A stretch of 64,000 nt of DNA, taken from Candidatus Acidianus copahuensis. GTDB taxonomy: Archaea > Thermoproteota > Thermoprotei_A > Sulfolobales > Sulfolobaceae. The notes below the pieces were generated by a model that was given only the letters and a program-made list of their open reading frames with translations, made no database searches and was not told where the DNA came from. The DNA is taken from the NCBI RefSeq assembly GCF_000632495.1, contig NZ_JFZT01000047.1, forward strand, positions 1 to 64,000. Direction: 5' to 3'. The translations under genes were made by a program, and so were the position numbers. Within the stretch, counting starts at the first letter, position 1; the number at the start of each line of letters is the position of its first letter. Positions 17,904 through 27,416 of the stretch are shown piece after piece.

Positions 17904-18158
17904 ATGGATGATGTAAGAGATTTTATACTCAATTTCCTAAGGAAGAGAAATCCTACTTTGAAAGAAGATAGCCTTGATATTAAGTTTATACAACAAGGTA
18001 AAAATAGATATGATGTATTTGGTCAATTCAGAGATGAAAATGGAATCTTCGAATTTGCAATAAGTTTTGATTTTAAAGGGAAGATTGAAAGAGAGCATAT
18101 AAATATGATAGAACCTTCTAAACTTAGAGATGAGCTAGAAAAGAGGTTAAGAGAATAA
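17904..18158 (+). CDS. Uncharacterised 84-residue protein in the heme operon
   Basis: Not recognised. It is charged, with a predicted alpha-beta pattern: an N-terminal helix (DDVRDFILNFLRKR), strands such as YDVFGQFRDENGIFEFAISF, and a C-terminal helix (KLRDELEKRLRE). There are no cysteines or metal motifs. It starts 2 nt after hemD and ends 3 nt before the phosphodiesterase gene, so it is co-transcribed. Its place suggests a link to tetrapyrrole metabolism or to the next gene, but nothing in the sequence proves this. Confidence 0.7.
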   Translation: MDDVRDFILNFLRKRNPTLKEDSLDIKFIQQGKNRYDVFGQFRDENGIFEFAISFDFKGKIEREHINMIEPSKLRDELEKRLRE

Positions 18159-18161
18159 GGT

Positions 18162-19766
18162 GTGACGTTTTTGAAAGTTATACTAACGATAATTGATGGA
18201 ATGGCGTTTCACTTAATGGAAAGATTCTCAAAAGACCTGACATGGATTAGCAAATTAATTACTGAAGGTTCTTTTGGCAGATTAGAGAGTTCATATCCTT
18301 CAATTACGCCAGTGGCTCTTGCATCACTTTATACTGGGCTATTGCCTAAAAATAACGGCGTGGTATCTTCAAAAATTCATGTAAAAGGGAAAAAACTATC
18401 TAATCCTATATCAGCTTTCTCTAGCTCGGCTTTACTTGTAGAACCCATCTGGACCATATTAGCTAAGAAGGGATTTAATGTTCTTGTTAGTTCTGCACCT
18501 CAAGCTCTTCCGGATAAGTGGAAGAAGATAGGACTTACTCTTTTTGATCCATATAGGACTAAGATTAAGAGATTATCTAAGGGAACAATCCTTAAGGAGG
18601 GCGAAAATAATTCCTATGGAATAATGTGGAAAGTTTCAGACAAGGGAAACTTTTTCGAAATAGAAATAGGAAATAATGGAGATAAATCTCTGCTAAATAA
18701 ACAGACCTGGAGCTCGCCCATAGAGTTTACCACTTATTTAGGAAACAAGGAAATAAAAGGTGTAACAATTTTACATGCGAGAGAAAATGAGATTTATGTC
18801 TCACCTCCTGGCTTTTTAACAGAATGGGGTAATAATTCAGAACTCTTGAACAAAATATGGAGTAACGTTATAATTAAAACTGGAATATTATTAGATGGGG
18901 ACTATAAGTCCCTAAACGCTGGATTAATTACATTTGAGGAATATATTAGGACTGCTGAATTATCATTTAATTTCTTTATGGAATACACAAAGTTTCTATT
19001 GGAAAATGCTTCATGGGATTTTGCAATAACGTACCTGCCCACTGTCGATAATTTCCAACACTTACTTTATGGTGTTAACGACGATAATGCTAGAAAATAT
19101 ATATTTAAAGCTTATACTATGGCTGACGAATTTATAGGGGTTAATTCTAACTATGCTGACATAATCTTTATCTGTTCGGATCATGGAATAGCCAAGGTAA
19201 AGGAAATAGTTTATATTAATAAAATACTCGAAAAAATAAATATTGTAAAAAGGAAAAATGAACATGAATTAGATTGGAAGAGAACTAAAGCACTCTATAC
19301 TGGAGGTGGAACTATAAGAGTTAACCTAAGGGGAAGAGAAGATAATGGAATAGTGAAACCAGATGAATATCCAAAGCTTGTAAACTATATTGTAAAGAAC
19401 CTTGAGAATGTTGTTAACGATGAAGGAAAAAAAGTGTTTATGGCTATATATCAAAATCAAATACCAGCAGGAGATAGAGAAGGCGATATCAAAATCACAG
19501 CTAATGAAGGATTCTCTATAAGTGCCAATAATGAAAAAGAAGTAGAAATTGAAAACGTTTTACCTTATAGAACAATTACAGCAGATCACGGATATTATAG
19601 GAGGGAGGACCTATACGGAGTCGTAATAGCTTATGGAAAGGGGATATCAAAGAATAGCAATATAAATGCAAAGATAATTGATATTACACCTACTATACTA
19701 AAAATATTCGGAATTCAGAATAATAAGACTGATGGAAGAATTCTAAGTGAGGTATTTAAGGATTGA
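18162..19766 (+). CDS. Alkaline phosphatase-superfamily phosphodiesterase
   Basis: 534 residues from GTG. Type I phosphodiesterase/nucleotide pyrophosphatase features: VILTIIDGMAF (metal Asp), ESSYPSITPVALASLYTGL (catalytic Thr in the SITPVA segment), a helical cap, TYLPTVDNFQHLLYG, FICSDHGIAKV (metal Asp-His) and TADHGYYRR (metal His). There is no signal peptide, so it is cytoplasmic. The end overlaps the next gene by 4 nt. The substrate is unknown; nucleotide-type or phospholipid-type phosphodiesters are possible. Confidence 0.85.
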   Translation: MTFLKVILTIIDGMAFHLMERFSKDLTWISKLITEGSFGRLESSYPSITPVALASLYTGLLPKNNGVVSSKIHVKGKKLSNPISAFSSSALLVEPIWTILAKKGFNVLVSSAPQALPDKWKKIGLTLFDPYRTKIKRLSKGTILKEGENNSYGIMWKVSDKGNFFEIEIGNNGDKSLLNKQTWSSPIEFTTYLGNKEIKGVTILHARENEIYVSPPGFLTEWGNNSELLNKIWSNVIIKTGILLDGDYKSLNAGLITFEEYIRTAELSFNFFMEYTKFLLENASWDFAITYLPTVDNFQHLLYGVNDDNARKYIFKAYTMADEFIGVNSNYADIIFICSDHGIAKVKEIVYINKILEKINIVKRKNEHELDWKRTKALYTGGGTIRVNLRGREDNGIVKPDEYPKLVNYIVKNLENVVNDEGKKVFMAIYQNQIPAGDREGDIKITANEGFSISANNEKEVEIENVLPYRTITADHGYYRREDLYGVVIAYGKGISKNSNINAKIIDITPTILKIFGIQNNKTDGRILSEVFKD

Positions 19767-21154
19767 AATACGTAAGGAGTAAAAGACATCGTCGATATAG
19801 AACTCCAAAGGATTGCGAATTAGGTCTTCCTTATACTGAAGTTATTTATAAAGGTAAGAGAAAAAATTTATGCGATGAAATATCAGTTATATCACAGTCT
19901 ATCAATTATTTTCCTAAGTTAAAAAATACATTTATTAACTCTCCCGTTATGAGAAATGAGTTACTTTTAAGTCTGTCAGCCAATTTTATTAATGTACCAA
20001 ATAAATACGATAAAAATATAAACTCTTCTAGTCAAATAGATATCTTACAGATAGAGAAGTTAATAATTGGGGGAGGAACTGCTGGATTTTCTATGCTCGA
20101 GGAGTGCAGAGATTGTCTACTCATATCTAATGAAACAGCAACAGATATTTTCTACGATCCTTTAACATCAAATGAACTTAAAGAAAGAATTAAAAAAATA
20201 ATCAAACAAAATAAAGAAAGAATAATAAAAGGCATAATATTAGGTAAATTCGATGAAGGAATTGGAGTATTTATAAGTGGAAAACATGTAATCCTTAAGG
20301 GAGTTAAGGAAATTATTTTCGCTCATGGAGGTAGATATATACCACCATTATTTGCTAATAATGATCTGCCTGGTATAATATCCAGGAGATTGTACCTTAG
20401 TCATTTTTCTCACGCCGAAAAGGCGATTATAATGGGTTCAACAGATGAGGCTATAAGAACGGCTTATGTAGGAAAAAGAAAAGTATTATATAGAGAGGGA
20501 GCCTCACTCTTTACTAAGATAGGTCTAGAACTAGCGGAAAAAGAAGGTATAGAACTCATCCCTGTAAGAAAAGTATACGTTAAGAGAAAAGGAAATAAGT
20601 TAATTGTAAAATATGATGCTAACAGTGAAGAAGTAGATATATTAGTATTTGATATTGTAAAACAACCTAAACTTGAAATAACTTATAATCTAGGTATAAA
20701 TTATAAATTTTATAAGAAAATGCATATTTATAGTCCAACGCATAACATCCTAGGGGAGTTTGAACAATTCAAAATAGTTGGAGGTTCTAGAGGAATATAT
20801 GATGATGAACTATCTTTTTTAAGCAGTAAAGCAGCTTTAGGAATATATGTGGATGATTTTATTTCAAAATTAAAAGAAACACCACTTTATGGGTTCTATA
20901 ATAATGACTACTCTGAAATTCCATCACCATATATTTTTGATGACACTGGTTACTTCTGTGAGTGTGAGGATATAACTGCAGATGATATTATTCCCAAATT
21001 AAAAAAAGGATATACCGATGTCGAGAGTATAAAGAGAGTTACTGGTGCCTGTACAGGGAAATGTCAAGGTAAATTATGCGCATACTTAATAGGGAGTTAC
21101 CTGAAATCAGAAAGACTGATAACTTTTAGATCTCCAATTTACTCGATAGTTTAA
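19763..21154 (+). CDS. FAD/[2Fe-2S] amine-oxidase alpha-like subunit
   Basis: 463 residues. The dinucleotide-binding motif LIIGGGTAGFSMLEE starts near residue 103, after a basic N-terminal region. A second nucleotide-type segment AIIMGSTDEAIRTAYVG follows. The C-terminus has CECEDITADDII ... GACTGKCQGKLC, the Cys pattern of BFD-like [2Fe-2S] domains found in sarcosine oxidase alpha, HcnB and proline dehydrogenase subunits. It ends exactly where the FAD oxidase starts (1-nt overlap), so the two form a complex of the HcnBC/SoxAB type. The substrate, probably an amino acid or N-methylated amine, cannot be fixed. Confidence 0.82.
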   Translation: MKYVRSKRHRRYRTPKDCELGLPYTEVIYKGKRKNLCDEISVISQSINYFPKLKNTFINSPVMRNELLLSLSANFINVPNKYDKNINSSSQIDILQIEKLIIGGGTAGFSMLEECRDCLLISNETATDIFYDPLTSNELKERIKKIIKQNKERIIKGIILGKFDEGIGVFISGKHVILKGVKEIIFAHGGRYIPPLFANNDLPGIISRRLYLSHFSHAEKAIIMGSTDEAIRTAYVGKRKVLYREGASLFTKIGLELAEKEGIELIPVRKVYVKRKGNKLIVKYDANSEEVDILVFDIVKQPKLEITYNLGINYKFYKKMHIYSPTHNILGEFEQFKIVGGSRGIYDDELSFLSSKAALGIYVDDFISKLKETPLYGFYNNDYSEIPSPYIFDDTGYFCECEDITADDIIPKLKKGYTDVESIKRVTGACTGKCQGKLCAYLIGSYLKSERLITFRSPIYSIV

Positions 21155-22254
21155 TGATAATTATAGGGGCAGGAGGACATGGTCTAAGCCTCGCATATCA
21201 CTTAAAGGAAAAAGGAATAAGTGAAGTCACAATTATTGAAAGTCATAGAGTAGGCTATGGTTCGAGTGGTAGAAATGCAAGTAGATATAGATATCACTTT
21301 TACAATAAGGATAACGTTAGATTCGCACTTGACGGAATAAATTATTTAAAACGAATAAAAAACAAATTAAAGTATAATCCTTTTATTTATACAACTGGAT
21401 ATCTATGGCTATTAGATGAGAGAAATAAGGAACTTTTTAAAAGCCTAGATTCGATGTGGAAAAGTTTTGGAATTGGAGGAAAATTTATGGATTGTTCAAA
21501 CTTTGGTTTCCTTAAGAGAGAAGGAGAATGCTATTTTGCACCCCAAGATGGAGCTTTTCATCATGATTATATTTTATATAGTCTTTTCGAAGAAATTAAA
21601 GATTCGTATAATATACTATATGATCAAGTAGACAGGATTCAAATATCATCAGGGAAAGTAAAAGGAGTTAGACTGTCTAGTGGAAAGTTTATACAAGGAG
21701 ATGTTATAGTTACAGCAGGCGCATGGAGTGGTAAACTCCTACAGAACGCCGGAATTAATGTTCCAATAGAACCTGAAAAAAGGGAAATATTTATCACTGA
21801 AGATCTAAAATTTAGAGTAAAGCCGCTAGTAATAGATCTATCTAGTGGAGTATATTTTTCACATACGCTCAAGGGAGAAATTATAGGAGGAATAGATTTA
21901 GAGTACCCCAGAGGTTTCTCTGATTTTTCGATATCTTTATCAAGTTTACTAAAATTTAGAATGTATGTGGCAAATCTAGTTAAGGGGGCAGAAGGAATAG
22001 GAATATTGAGAGGATGGAGTGGATATTATGAGATGACACCGGATCATTCACATATAATGGGATACTCAGAGAACTGGCCCGAAGGATTATATATAGATTC
22101 TGGCTATAGCGGGCATGGAATGATGTTTTCCCCATATTCTGGAAAGATTATGGCTGATCTAGTTGCAGACAATAGAAAGAGTGAATTTATAGATATTTTC
22201 TCACCATCCAGATTTGAATCTGGAAAAACTATAGATGAAAAAATGGTAATCTAA
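21154..22254 (+). CDS. FAD-dependent amine/amino-acid oxidase (DAO family, beta-like subunit)
   Basis: 366 residues. N-terminal IIIGAGGHGLSLAYHLKEKG binds FAD; VGYGSSGRNASRYRYHF matches the covalent-FAD-type loop region of sarcosine oxidase-like proteins; VIVTAGAWSGKLL and the C-terminal GLYIDSGYSGHGMMFSPYSG are family signatures. It is translationally coupled to the preceding alpha-like subunit. Alternatives are glycine oxidase-like or D-proline dehydrogenase-like. Its 3' end converges on the beta-CASP gene with a 4-nt overlap. Confidence 0.88.
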   Translation: MIIIGAGGHGLSLAYHLKEKGISEVTIIESHRVGYGSSGRNASRYRYHFYNKDNVRFALDGINYLKRIKNKLKYNPFIYTTGYLWLLDERNKELFKSLDSMWKSFGIGGKFMDCSNFGFLKREGECYFAPQDGAFHHDYILYSLFEEIKDSYNILYDQVDRIQISSGKVKGVRLSSGKFIQGDVIVTAGAWSGKLLQNAGINVPIEPEKREIFITEDLKFRVKPLVIDLSSGVYFSHTLKGEIIGGIDLEYPRGFSDFSISLSSLLKFRMYVANLVKGAEGIGILRGWSGYYEMTPDHSHIMGYSENWPEGLYIDSGYSGHGMMFSPYSGKIMADLVADNRKSEFIDIFSPSRFESGKTIDEKMVI

Positions 22255-23255
22255 TCTCCTGGTAAATATATTGCAGTTCTATGCATGTGTCTTTTGACAT
22301 AACTAACTAATTCTTTAGCATACCCTTTTCTGCTCCCATCTACAATAATTAGACGCGCTAAAGAATTATCTATATAATAAACAGTGTCATCGAAATCCGC
22401 ATGATCACTCATTGCTACAACTTTAGTTCTTGAGTCTATAGATCTAATTGGCTCGCCGAATTCCCAACCAGATAGTATATAGTTCATATACCTTCCATCT
22501 CGCTGTTTAGATTTATTAAAATGCTCAAATTCAATATACCATCCTTCTTTAATTATTTCTTTACCTTCTTCAGATTCTGACGTAAAAATATCATCCTTAA
22601 TATAGCCATATTTTTTAGCTATTTCAGTAACTTTTCGTATCTTGTCGTCAACTATAAAGGGGGCTACAACACCGTATTTTCTCAATACCCTCATGGCTTC
22701 CTGGATTTTACCATGATATGCAAAAATTTTTACCGGCCCGCGAGTTAATGAATCATTAACGTGATCAGCAAATAACATTTCTATATCATTTTTAAAATTC
22801 CTTCTAAACATAGGACTTCCATAAGTACTATCTATAACTAGTATATCTACATCAAGTATTGGTGTTCCATGTCCTGGATTCTTAAAATCTCCAGTATAAC
22901 CTATTTTTTCACCTTCCTTATTTGATACTACTACTTGCGAAGAACCAAACACATGATCTGAGGGTTGAAGAGATAACTCTTCATCCTCTACTTTCATCTT
23001 AATTCCATAATTTATTCCAAATCTTTTTTTAAATGGTATATCATAACCTAAAACTGAGAGAACATCTATTGTAACGGGAGTTGAAATAAGTCCTATGCAT
23101 TCGCTTATACTCTTCTTAAGTTGGGCTATATGATCAGCGTGAAAGTGAGTTATAACCCTAAAATCTCTAGAGTAATGACCATCAACAACAAACCTCTCCC
23201 CTAAAAGTATTGCTCCATTCTTTAGTATATCTATAGACATATAATCCTTAACCAC
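22251..23255 (-). CDS. Metallo-beta-lactamase/beta-CASP family exonuclease
   Basis: 334 residues from GTG; an ATG five codons later (MSIDILKNGAILLG) is an equally good start. MBL motifs: THFHADHIAQL (HxHxDH), SDHVFGSSQ, YTGDFKNPG (motif 3 Asp) and a late MSDHADFDD (motif 4 His). The layout resembles SNM1/Pso2-like DNA exonucleases. It lies 12 nt after the ATP-dependent DNA ligase gene on the same strand, an arrangement fitting DNA repair. An RNA-processing role is the main alternative. Confidence 0.85.
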   Translation of the reverse strand: MVKDYMSIDILKNGAILLGERFVVDGHYSRDFRVITHFHADHIAQLKKSISECIGLISTPVTIDVLSVLGYDIPFKKRFGINYGIKMKVEDEELSLQPSDHVFGSSQVVVSNKEGEKIGYTGDFKNPGHGTPILDVDILVIDSTYGSPMFRRNFKNDIEMLFADHVNDSLTRGPVKIFAYHGKIQEAMRVLRKYGVVAPFIVDDKIRKVTEIAKKYGYIKDDIFTSESEEGKEIIKEGWYIEFEHFNKSKQRDGRYMNYILSGWEFGEPIRSIDSRTKVVAMSDHADFDDTVYYIDNSLARLIIVDGSRKGYAKELVSYVKRHMHRTAIYLPGD

Positions 23256-23267
23256 AACAAAGAAAAA

Positions 23268-25067
23268 TTATAAATTTTCGTCAGTAGTTTTTTCCTCTAT
23301 CTTTTTAAGTTGTAGCTTATACATTTCCATAATTTCTTTCGTAGTAGTTGCATCTTCTGGCGCTTTATCTGGCCTCCAACGTATGAACCTAGGAAACCTA
23401 ATAGAAAGACCGCCCATAGGATTTTGATCCTTGCAACAAGTATGTTGCGGGGAAATAGTTATTTCCGCCCCTATAATTTCCGCAACTAATGATGGGGTTA
23501 ACCATACATCTGGAATCATTGTAGAAACTACCCTAGGATGGGGTTCGCTTCTCCTTAGTTCAGCTACTTTTTTCTGTAAGTCATCAAGTTCTTCGTCACT
23601 AAAACCTGAAGCAACCTTAGATACTGTCTCAAAAACATCCTTATCTGGATTATAGGCTGCCATTAATATAGAACTAAATTTTCCTCCTCTTTTTCCTTTA
23701 CCGTAAAAGACGCCAACTGGGACTAGGTCAACAGTATCTGCCATTTCGCTTTGATAGTCCCTTTTGAACTTTATCCATAACCATCCCCTTGAGCCGGCTT
23801 GATAAATTGAATCCGGTGCAATCGATTTAACCATAACACCTTCGGCTCCATCTGAGATTGCCTGATAAAAGAATTCCTTTAGTTTTTCAACATTATCCGT
23901 TTGTATATGCGTAGCTATATGAATCTTTTCATTATTAGTAATTATACTTTCTAGAATATTCCTTCTTTCCTGTAAAGATTTTACAGTTAGATCCTCCCCT
24001 TCATAATACATTATATCGAAAAGAAAGACATTTACTGGATACTCTTTTATAGCTTCATGAATTTCACTCTTTCTTTTTCTATGCATAAGTTCCTGAAAAG
24101 GACGCATTTCACCGCTTCCTGGGTCTATTGGAACTATTTCTCCTTCAACGATAAACTCGTTACCTTTGATAAATTTCTCAGCGTACTCTACTACATCTGG
24201 ATACTGTGATGTTATGTTTTCTAATCTCCTTGAATATATATATATATTATTATCTTTTTTATGTATTTGCCCTCTTTCTCCATCATATTTATAATCAACA
24301 AGAGCGTTTTTGCCTACTTTCTCAAGCATTTCTGCTGGATCTGAGAGTCTCTCAGCTAGCATTGGTCTTATCGGTATACCGGGTAGAGGCTTAATTTCCT
24401 TAATTTTTCCTATTCCTTCGCTAGCAATTACCTTTGCAATATTCCCTAAATCTGCTCTCAAATTATAGGCTCTTTCGACTATAGGTCTTGCTGACTGATC
24501 TCCACCATACGCTATAGCTAATGCGTCCATTACGGTAGCATCGCCTATACCTAGTCTTAATCTACCATCTATGAATCTAACAATATATTTTGCCTCTAAT
24601 GGAGATGCTTTCTTGAGTAGACCGACTAAAAGCCTTATCTTGATGTCTCTACTATTTTCCCCCGTAGTTGTGGCAATCTTTACAAGAGTTGTATAAGTTT
24701 CATCTACGGTTAGTGTTTTAGCAGAGCTTGCTCCCAAAAATGTTAGAATTGACGTTCCTTGTTCATTCTGCTTAAGTTGAAACGTGGCTTCTCCTAGGTC
24801 CCCTATTTGCTTGAATAATTTATCAACTTCCTCTTCCCTTTTACCAGTAGCTAGAGAAATAGATTTAACAAGAAATTTTTCTCCCAGTCCTATTTCTGGC
24901 ATTCCACTAAAATCCGGCCATAATTTCCCTTGGATTAAATAGACTACTTTATCTATACTCTCTTTATCGGTTTCCTTAAATAATTCAGATAATAAAGAAG
25001 TAAGTTGTATCCTAGATGATATCTTTTCTAGCTTATCGAAGTAATCAGCTATAATTTTAAACTCCAT
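23268..25067 (-). CDS. lig: ATP-dependent DNA ligase
   Basis: 599 residues, the usual crenarchaeal length. An N-terminal helical DNA-binding domain is followed by the adenylation domain with motif I ALVDYKYDGERGQIH (nucleophilic Lys near 260), EFIVEGEIVPI (motif III), VMVKS (motif IV) and WIKFKRDY (motif V). The C-terminal OB-fold contains IRFPRFIRWRPDK. It joins nicks in replication and repair. It is upstream of and probably co-transcribed with the beta-CASP gene. Confidence 0.97.
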   Translation of the reverse strand: MEFKIIADYFDKLEKISSRIQLTSLLSELFKETDKESIDKVVYLIQGKLWPDFSGMPEIGLGEKFLVKSISLATGKREEEVDKLFKQIGDLGEATFQLKQNEQGTSILTFLGASSAKTLTVDETYTTLVKIATTTGENSRDIKIRLLVGLLKKASPLEAKYIVRFIDGRLRLGIGDATVMDALAIAYGGDQSARPIVERAYNLRADLGNIAKVIASEGIGKIKEIKPLPGIPIRPMLAERLSDPAEMLEKVGKNALVDYKYDGERGQIHKKDNNIYIYSRRLENITSQYPDVVEYAEKFIKGNEFIVEGEIVPIDPGSGEMRPFQELMHRKRKSEIHEAIKEYPVNVFLFDIMYYEGEDLTVKSLQERRNILESIITNNEKIHIATHIQTDNVEKLKEFFYQAISDGAEGVMVKSIAPDSIYQAGSRGWLWIKFKRDYQSEMADTVDLVPVGVFYGKGKRGGKFSSILMAAYNPDKDVFETVSKVASGFSDEELDDLQKKVAELRRSEPHPRVVSTMIPDVWLTPSLVAEIIGAEITISPQHTCCKDQNPMGGLSIRFPRFIRWRPDKAPEDATTTKEIMEMYKLQLKKIEEKTTDENL

Positions 25068-25095
25068 ATATGATCTTTGATAATATACCTAATTA

Positions 25096-25156
25096 AAAGG
25101 CAATGATGAGACATAATAAGCGGAATAGATGAAGTTTCAGAGTTACGCTGAACTTT
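25096..25156 (+). ncRNA. Candidate C/D-box guide sRNA
   Basis: Box C ATGATGA (25103-25109), a degenerate D' CGGA (25121-25124), C' AGATGA (25127-25132) and box D CTGA (25148-25151) occur in order with guide spacings of about 11 and 15 nt. The ends AAAG (25096-25099) and CTTT (25153-25156) can form the short terminal stem. It is in the gap between the divergent lig and dcd genes, downstream of a TAATATA element. The 8 nt before box D are complementary to AACTCTG-type sequence; the seven bases CGTAACT also occur in 23S helix 69, possibly by chance. Confidence 0.5.
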
Positions 25157-25223
25157 GATAGAGCGTAGCAGATAAGATAATGAGCCATAAGACCTTTAGG
25201 TTCTATTACTATTTAATTAATTA

Positions 25224-25754
25224 ATGATTCTAGGTGACAGAGATCTAAAGTATTTCCTCGAGAAAGGATGGGTGAAGATAGAACCGCTAAAGGAAGATAG
25301 TATAAGAGAAAACGGTGTTGATCTAAGAATAGGAGAAGAGATTGCTCGTTTTAAACAAACTGACAAAATATATGATGGAAAAATTGATGATTTCTACATC
25401 AAGGAAAAGGGAGAGGAGTTTGTGATCCACCAAAACGAACATGTTTTACTAGTAACGGAGGAAGTAGTCTCTCTACCTCAAGATATTATGGCGTTTGTTA
25501 ACTTGAGGTCTTCTCTAGCAAGACTTGGTCTATTCATTCCGCCTACGATAGTTGACGCAGGTTTTCAAGGTCAACTAACAATTGAAGTTATAGGTTCAGC
25601 ATTTCCTGTTAAAGTGAAGAGGGGAGATAGATTCCTTCATCTAATCTTTGCTAGGACTCTAACACCCGTAGAGAAACCTTATAGTGGAAAATATCAAGGG
25701 CAAAGAGGAGTAACGTTACCTAAAAACGATGGAAAAATTTCAAAAAATTTTTAA
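25224..25754 (+). CDS. dcd: dCTP deaminase
   Basis: 176 residues starting MILGDRDLKYFLEKG. It deaminates dCTP to dUTP for dTTP synthesis. Conserved parts are NGVDLRIGEEI, AFVNLRSSLARLGLFIPPTI (substrate-binding Arg/Ser and trimer contacts), VDAGFQGQLTIEV (catalytic Glu region) and the C-terminal SGKYQGQRGVTLPK lid. It stands alone on the plus strand. About 175 bp of very AT-rich DNA follow with no gene seen. Confidence 0.96.
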   Translation: MILGDRDLKYFLEKGWVKIEPLKEDSIRENGVDLRIGEEIARFKQTDKIYDGKIDDFYIKEKGEEFVIHQNEHVLLVTEEVVSLPQDIMAFVNLRSSLARLGLFIPPTIVDAGFQGQLTIEVIGSAFPVKVKRGDRFLHLIFARTLTPVEKPYSGKYQGQRGVTLPKNDGKISKNF

Positions 25755-25930
25755 TTTATTTTTTAAACTATAATATACTAAAATATATTCTTATTAGATT
25801 AGATATTTTGAAGAGTATAAAGTTAGTAATATTTGATACATATTAATGGTATTAAATTCAATCTATAACATAAAATATGCCCTATAATTAAAATTAATTT
25901 ATCTTATATATTATACTTTTATATAAATTA

Positions 25931-26596
25931 TTAAATATTGATTTTCCACGATCTAGAGATGCCATCAAACACTATCCCACCTACAGTCCTTAGCTTCTGG
26001 AATAGTTTATACTCTACAGGGGAAAGAAACTTTTGAGCTTCTACCTCATCCGATGTATGTATTTCTCCTAATTTCTTTACGAATTCTTTATAGAAAGACG
26101 GATCGATAGCTATTCTTTCCTTTTCTGTTGGTATAACTTGACCACCACTATTCTGTATCTTATCAAAGAACTGATCGGGGTTTCTTAATTTGCCAAGTTC
26201 ACTCTCATAAATAACTTTCTTCTCTCTCAAAATATCCATAACAGTCTTTCTTTCCTTTTTCTCTTCTTCTTGTTTCTCATATTTAGGATAAGACTTTTGG
26301 AAAACCTGTTCACGAGGTCTTTCAGAATTTTTTAATTCTTCTATATCCTCAGTCAATTGTGCTACTCTTTGCTTCAAATTTTCTATTTCTGCAGTAAATG
26401 GATTAATTAAATCTTGAATTTTTCGTTCTAGTCTTCTTAAATCCTCTTCCCCTAGTGATGCGGACTTAGATTCATTTGTAGCGCTAAATAACTTATACCT
26501 AACGTATTCCGACAATAGTGTAAAGCCTTCTTTCCTAGCAGAATCCTCTAATTCCCTATATTCCTCTTCATTAACCTTTATAGAGATAACCTTCAT
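25931..26596 (-). CDS. Ribbon-helix-helix coiled-coil protein
   Basis: 221 residues. The N-terminal 40 (KVISIKVNEEEYRELEDSAR and LLSEYVRYKLF) fit a ribbon-helix-helix DNA-binding domain. Residues about 50-95 form a coiled coil (DLRRLERKIQDLI, IENLKQRVAQLTEDIEEL). A charged linker follows, and a C-terminal alpha-beta domain contains VIYESELGKLRNPDQFFDKI and GGIVFDGISRSWKI, the latter resembling a small wHTH. It probably binds DNA as a dimer. Its role is unknown; regulator or chromosome-structure protein are both possible. Confidence 0.75.
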   Translation of the reverse strand: MKVISIKVNEEEYRELEDSARKEGFTLLSEYVRYKLFSATNESKSASLGEEDLRRLERKIQDLINPFTAEIENLKQRVAQLTEDIEELKNSERPREQVFQKSYPKYEKQEEEKKERKTVMDILREKKVIYESELGKLRNPDQFFDKIQNSGGQVIPTEKERIAIDPSFYKEFVKKLGEIHTSDEVEAQKFLSPVEYKLFQKLRTVGGIVFDGISRSWKINI

Positions 26597-26685
26597 GTTT
26601 TCATCTATTTCTTAACTTTCTACAGTATTAAAACTTCACAGCCTAGAGTACAATTAAATTAAATAAGAAGAAGGAAAAATAAATA

Positions 26686-27378
26686 TTACTTTTGTTTATC
26701 AAGAAGAGTACTTATAAAATTCTCCTCGTTGGGAACTCCTATAAATTCCACAGACTCATTAACCGCTAAAGTTGGAACTGACATAACTTGATATTTTTCA
26801 GCAATATCTTGATTCTCGTATGCCTCAACAACCTCAGAGATAACGTTACACTTATCCATTTTACACGCTTCATACGCAATCATATGAGATAAAAGTGCAG
26901 CATAAGGACAATAAGGACATGATGGTGTAACTATAACTTCAACTCTTACTTTTCCATTCAATTTTTCCTTTAATGCACTAACTGTTTCTGAACTTAAGCC
27001 ACTGTCTCCCTGAGAAAGTCTAACGATTGTTTCAACTAAAGCTCTGATTTCTTCACCTACTGGAGCGCCAGTCCATCTTATAAACCCCTTCATAAACGCT
27101 ACTGTAGGCACTCTACTAACGTTAAACTCTGAAAATAATCCAGGATCTTTTGACTTATCTATAACGTTAACGTTAAGTAAACTCTTACCATCAACCTTAG
27201 GTGTTGCATCGCTTACAAAGTTCATCAACTTCTCAGTTAGGCTACAGTAATTACACGCTTTATCATTAGAATCTATAAAAACATATACATCAACTGGATT
27301 TTTCATATCCTTTAGTGCATCTTTAAGAGCTTCTTTTACATCATCTGTAAAAAGTTCTGCATATTCTTGCTCTGCCAT
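26686..27378 (-). CDS. pdo: Protein disulfide oxidoreductase (Pdo)
   Basis: 230 residues with two thioredoxin-fold units. Unit 1 carries CNYC (DKACNYCSL), a variant active site; unit 2 carries CPYC (TPSCPYCPYA). Cis-Pro loops are SRVPTVAF and MSVPTLAV. It is the glutaredoxin-like Pdo of hyperthermophiles, which forms and shuffles disulfides of intracellular proteins. ATG 27378 follows GTGAGA; a GTG three codons earlier is possible. Confidence 0.94.
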   Translation of the reverse strand: MAEQEYAELFTDDVKEALKDALKDMKNPVDVYVFIDSNDKACNYCSLTEKLMNFVSDATPKVDGKSLLNVNVIDKSKDPGLFSEFNVSRVPTVAFMKGFIRWTGAPVGEEIRALVETIVRLSQGDSGLSSETVSALKEKLNGKVRVEVIVTPSCPYCPYAALLSHMIAYEACKMDKCNVISEVVEAYENQDIAEKYQVMSVPTLAVNESVEFIGVPNEENFISTLLDKQK

Positions 27379-27416
27379 TATTCTCACTGTTTTATCTTTG
27401 CATTTAGCCTAAAAAG

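Noticed and set aside
24232..24246. Alternating TA tract inside lig as a repeat element
   Set aside because: It encodes an Ile/Tyr stretch of the ligase in frame (minus strand) and is too short to be a separate feature.
25755..25930. Possible small gene between dcd and the RHH coiled-coil gene
   Set aside because: Extremely AT-rich with stops in all frames and no box or stem motifs.
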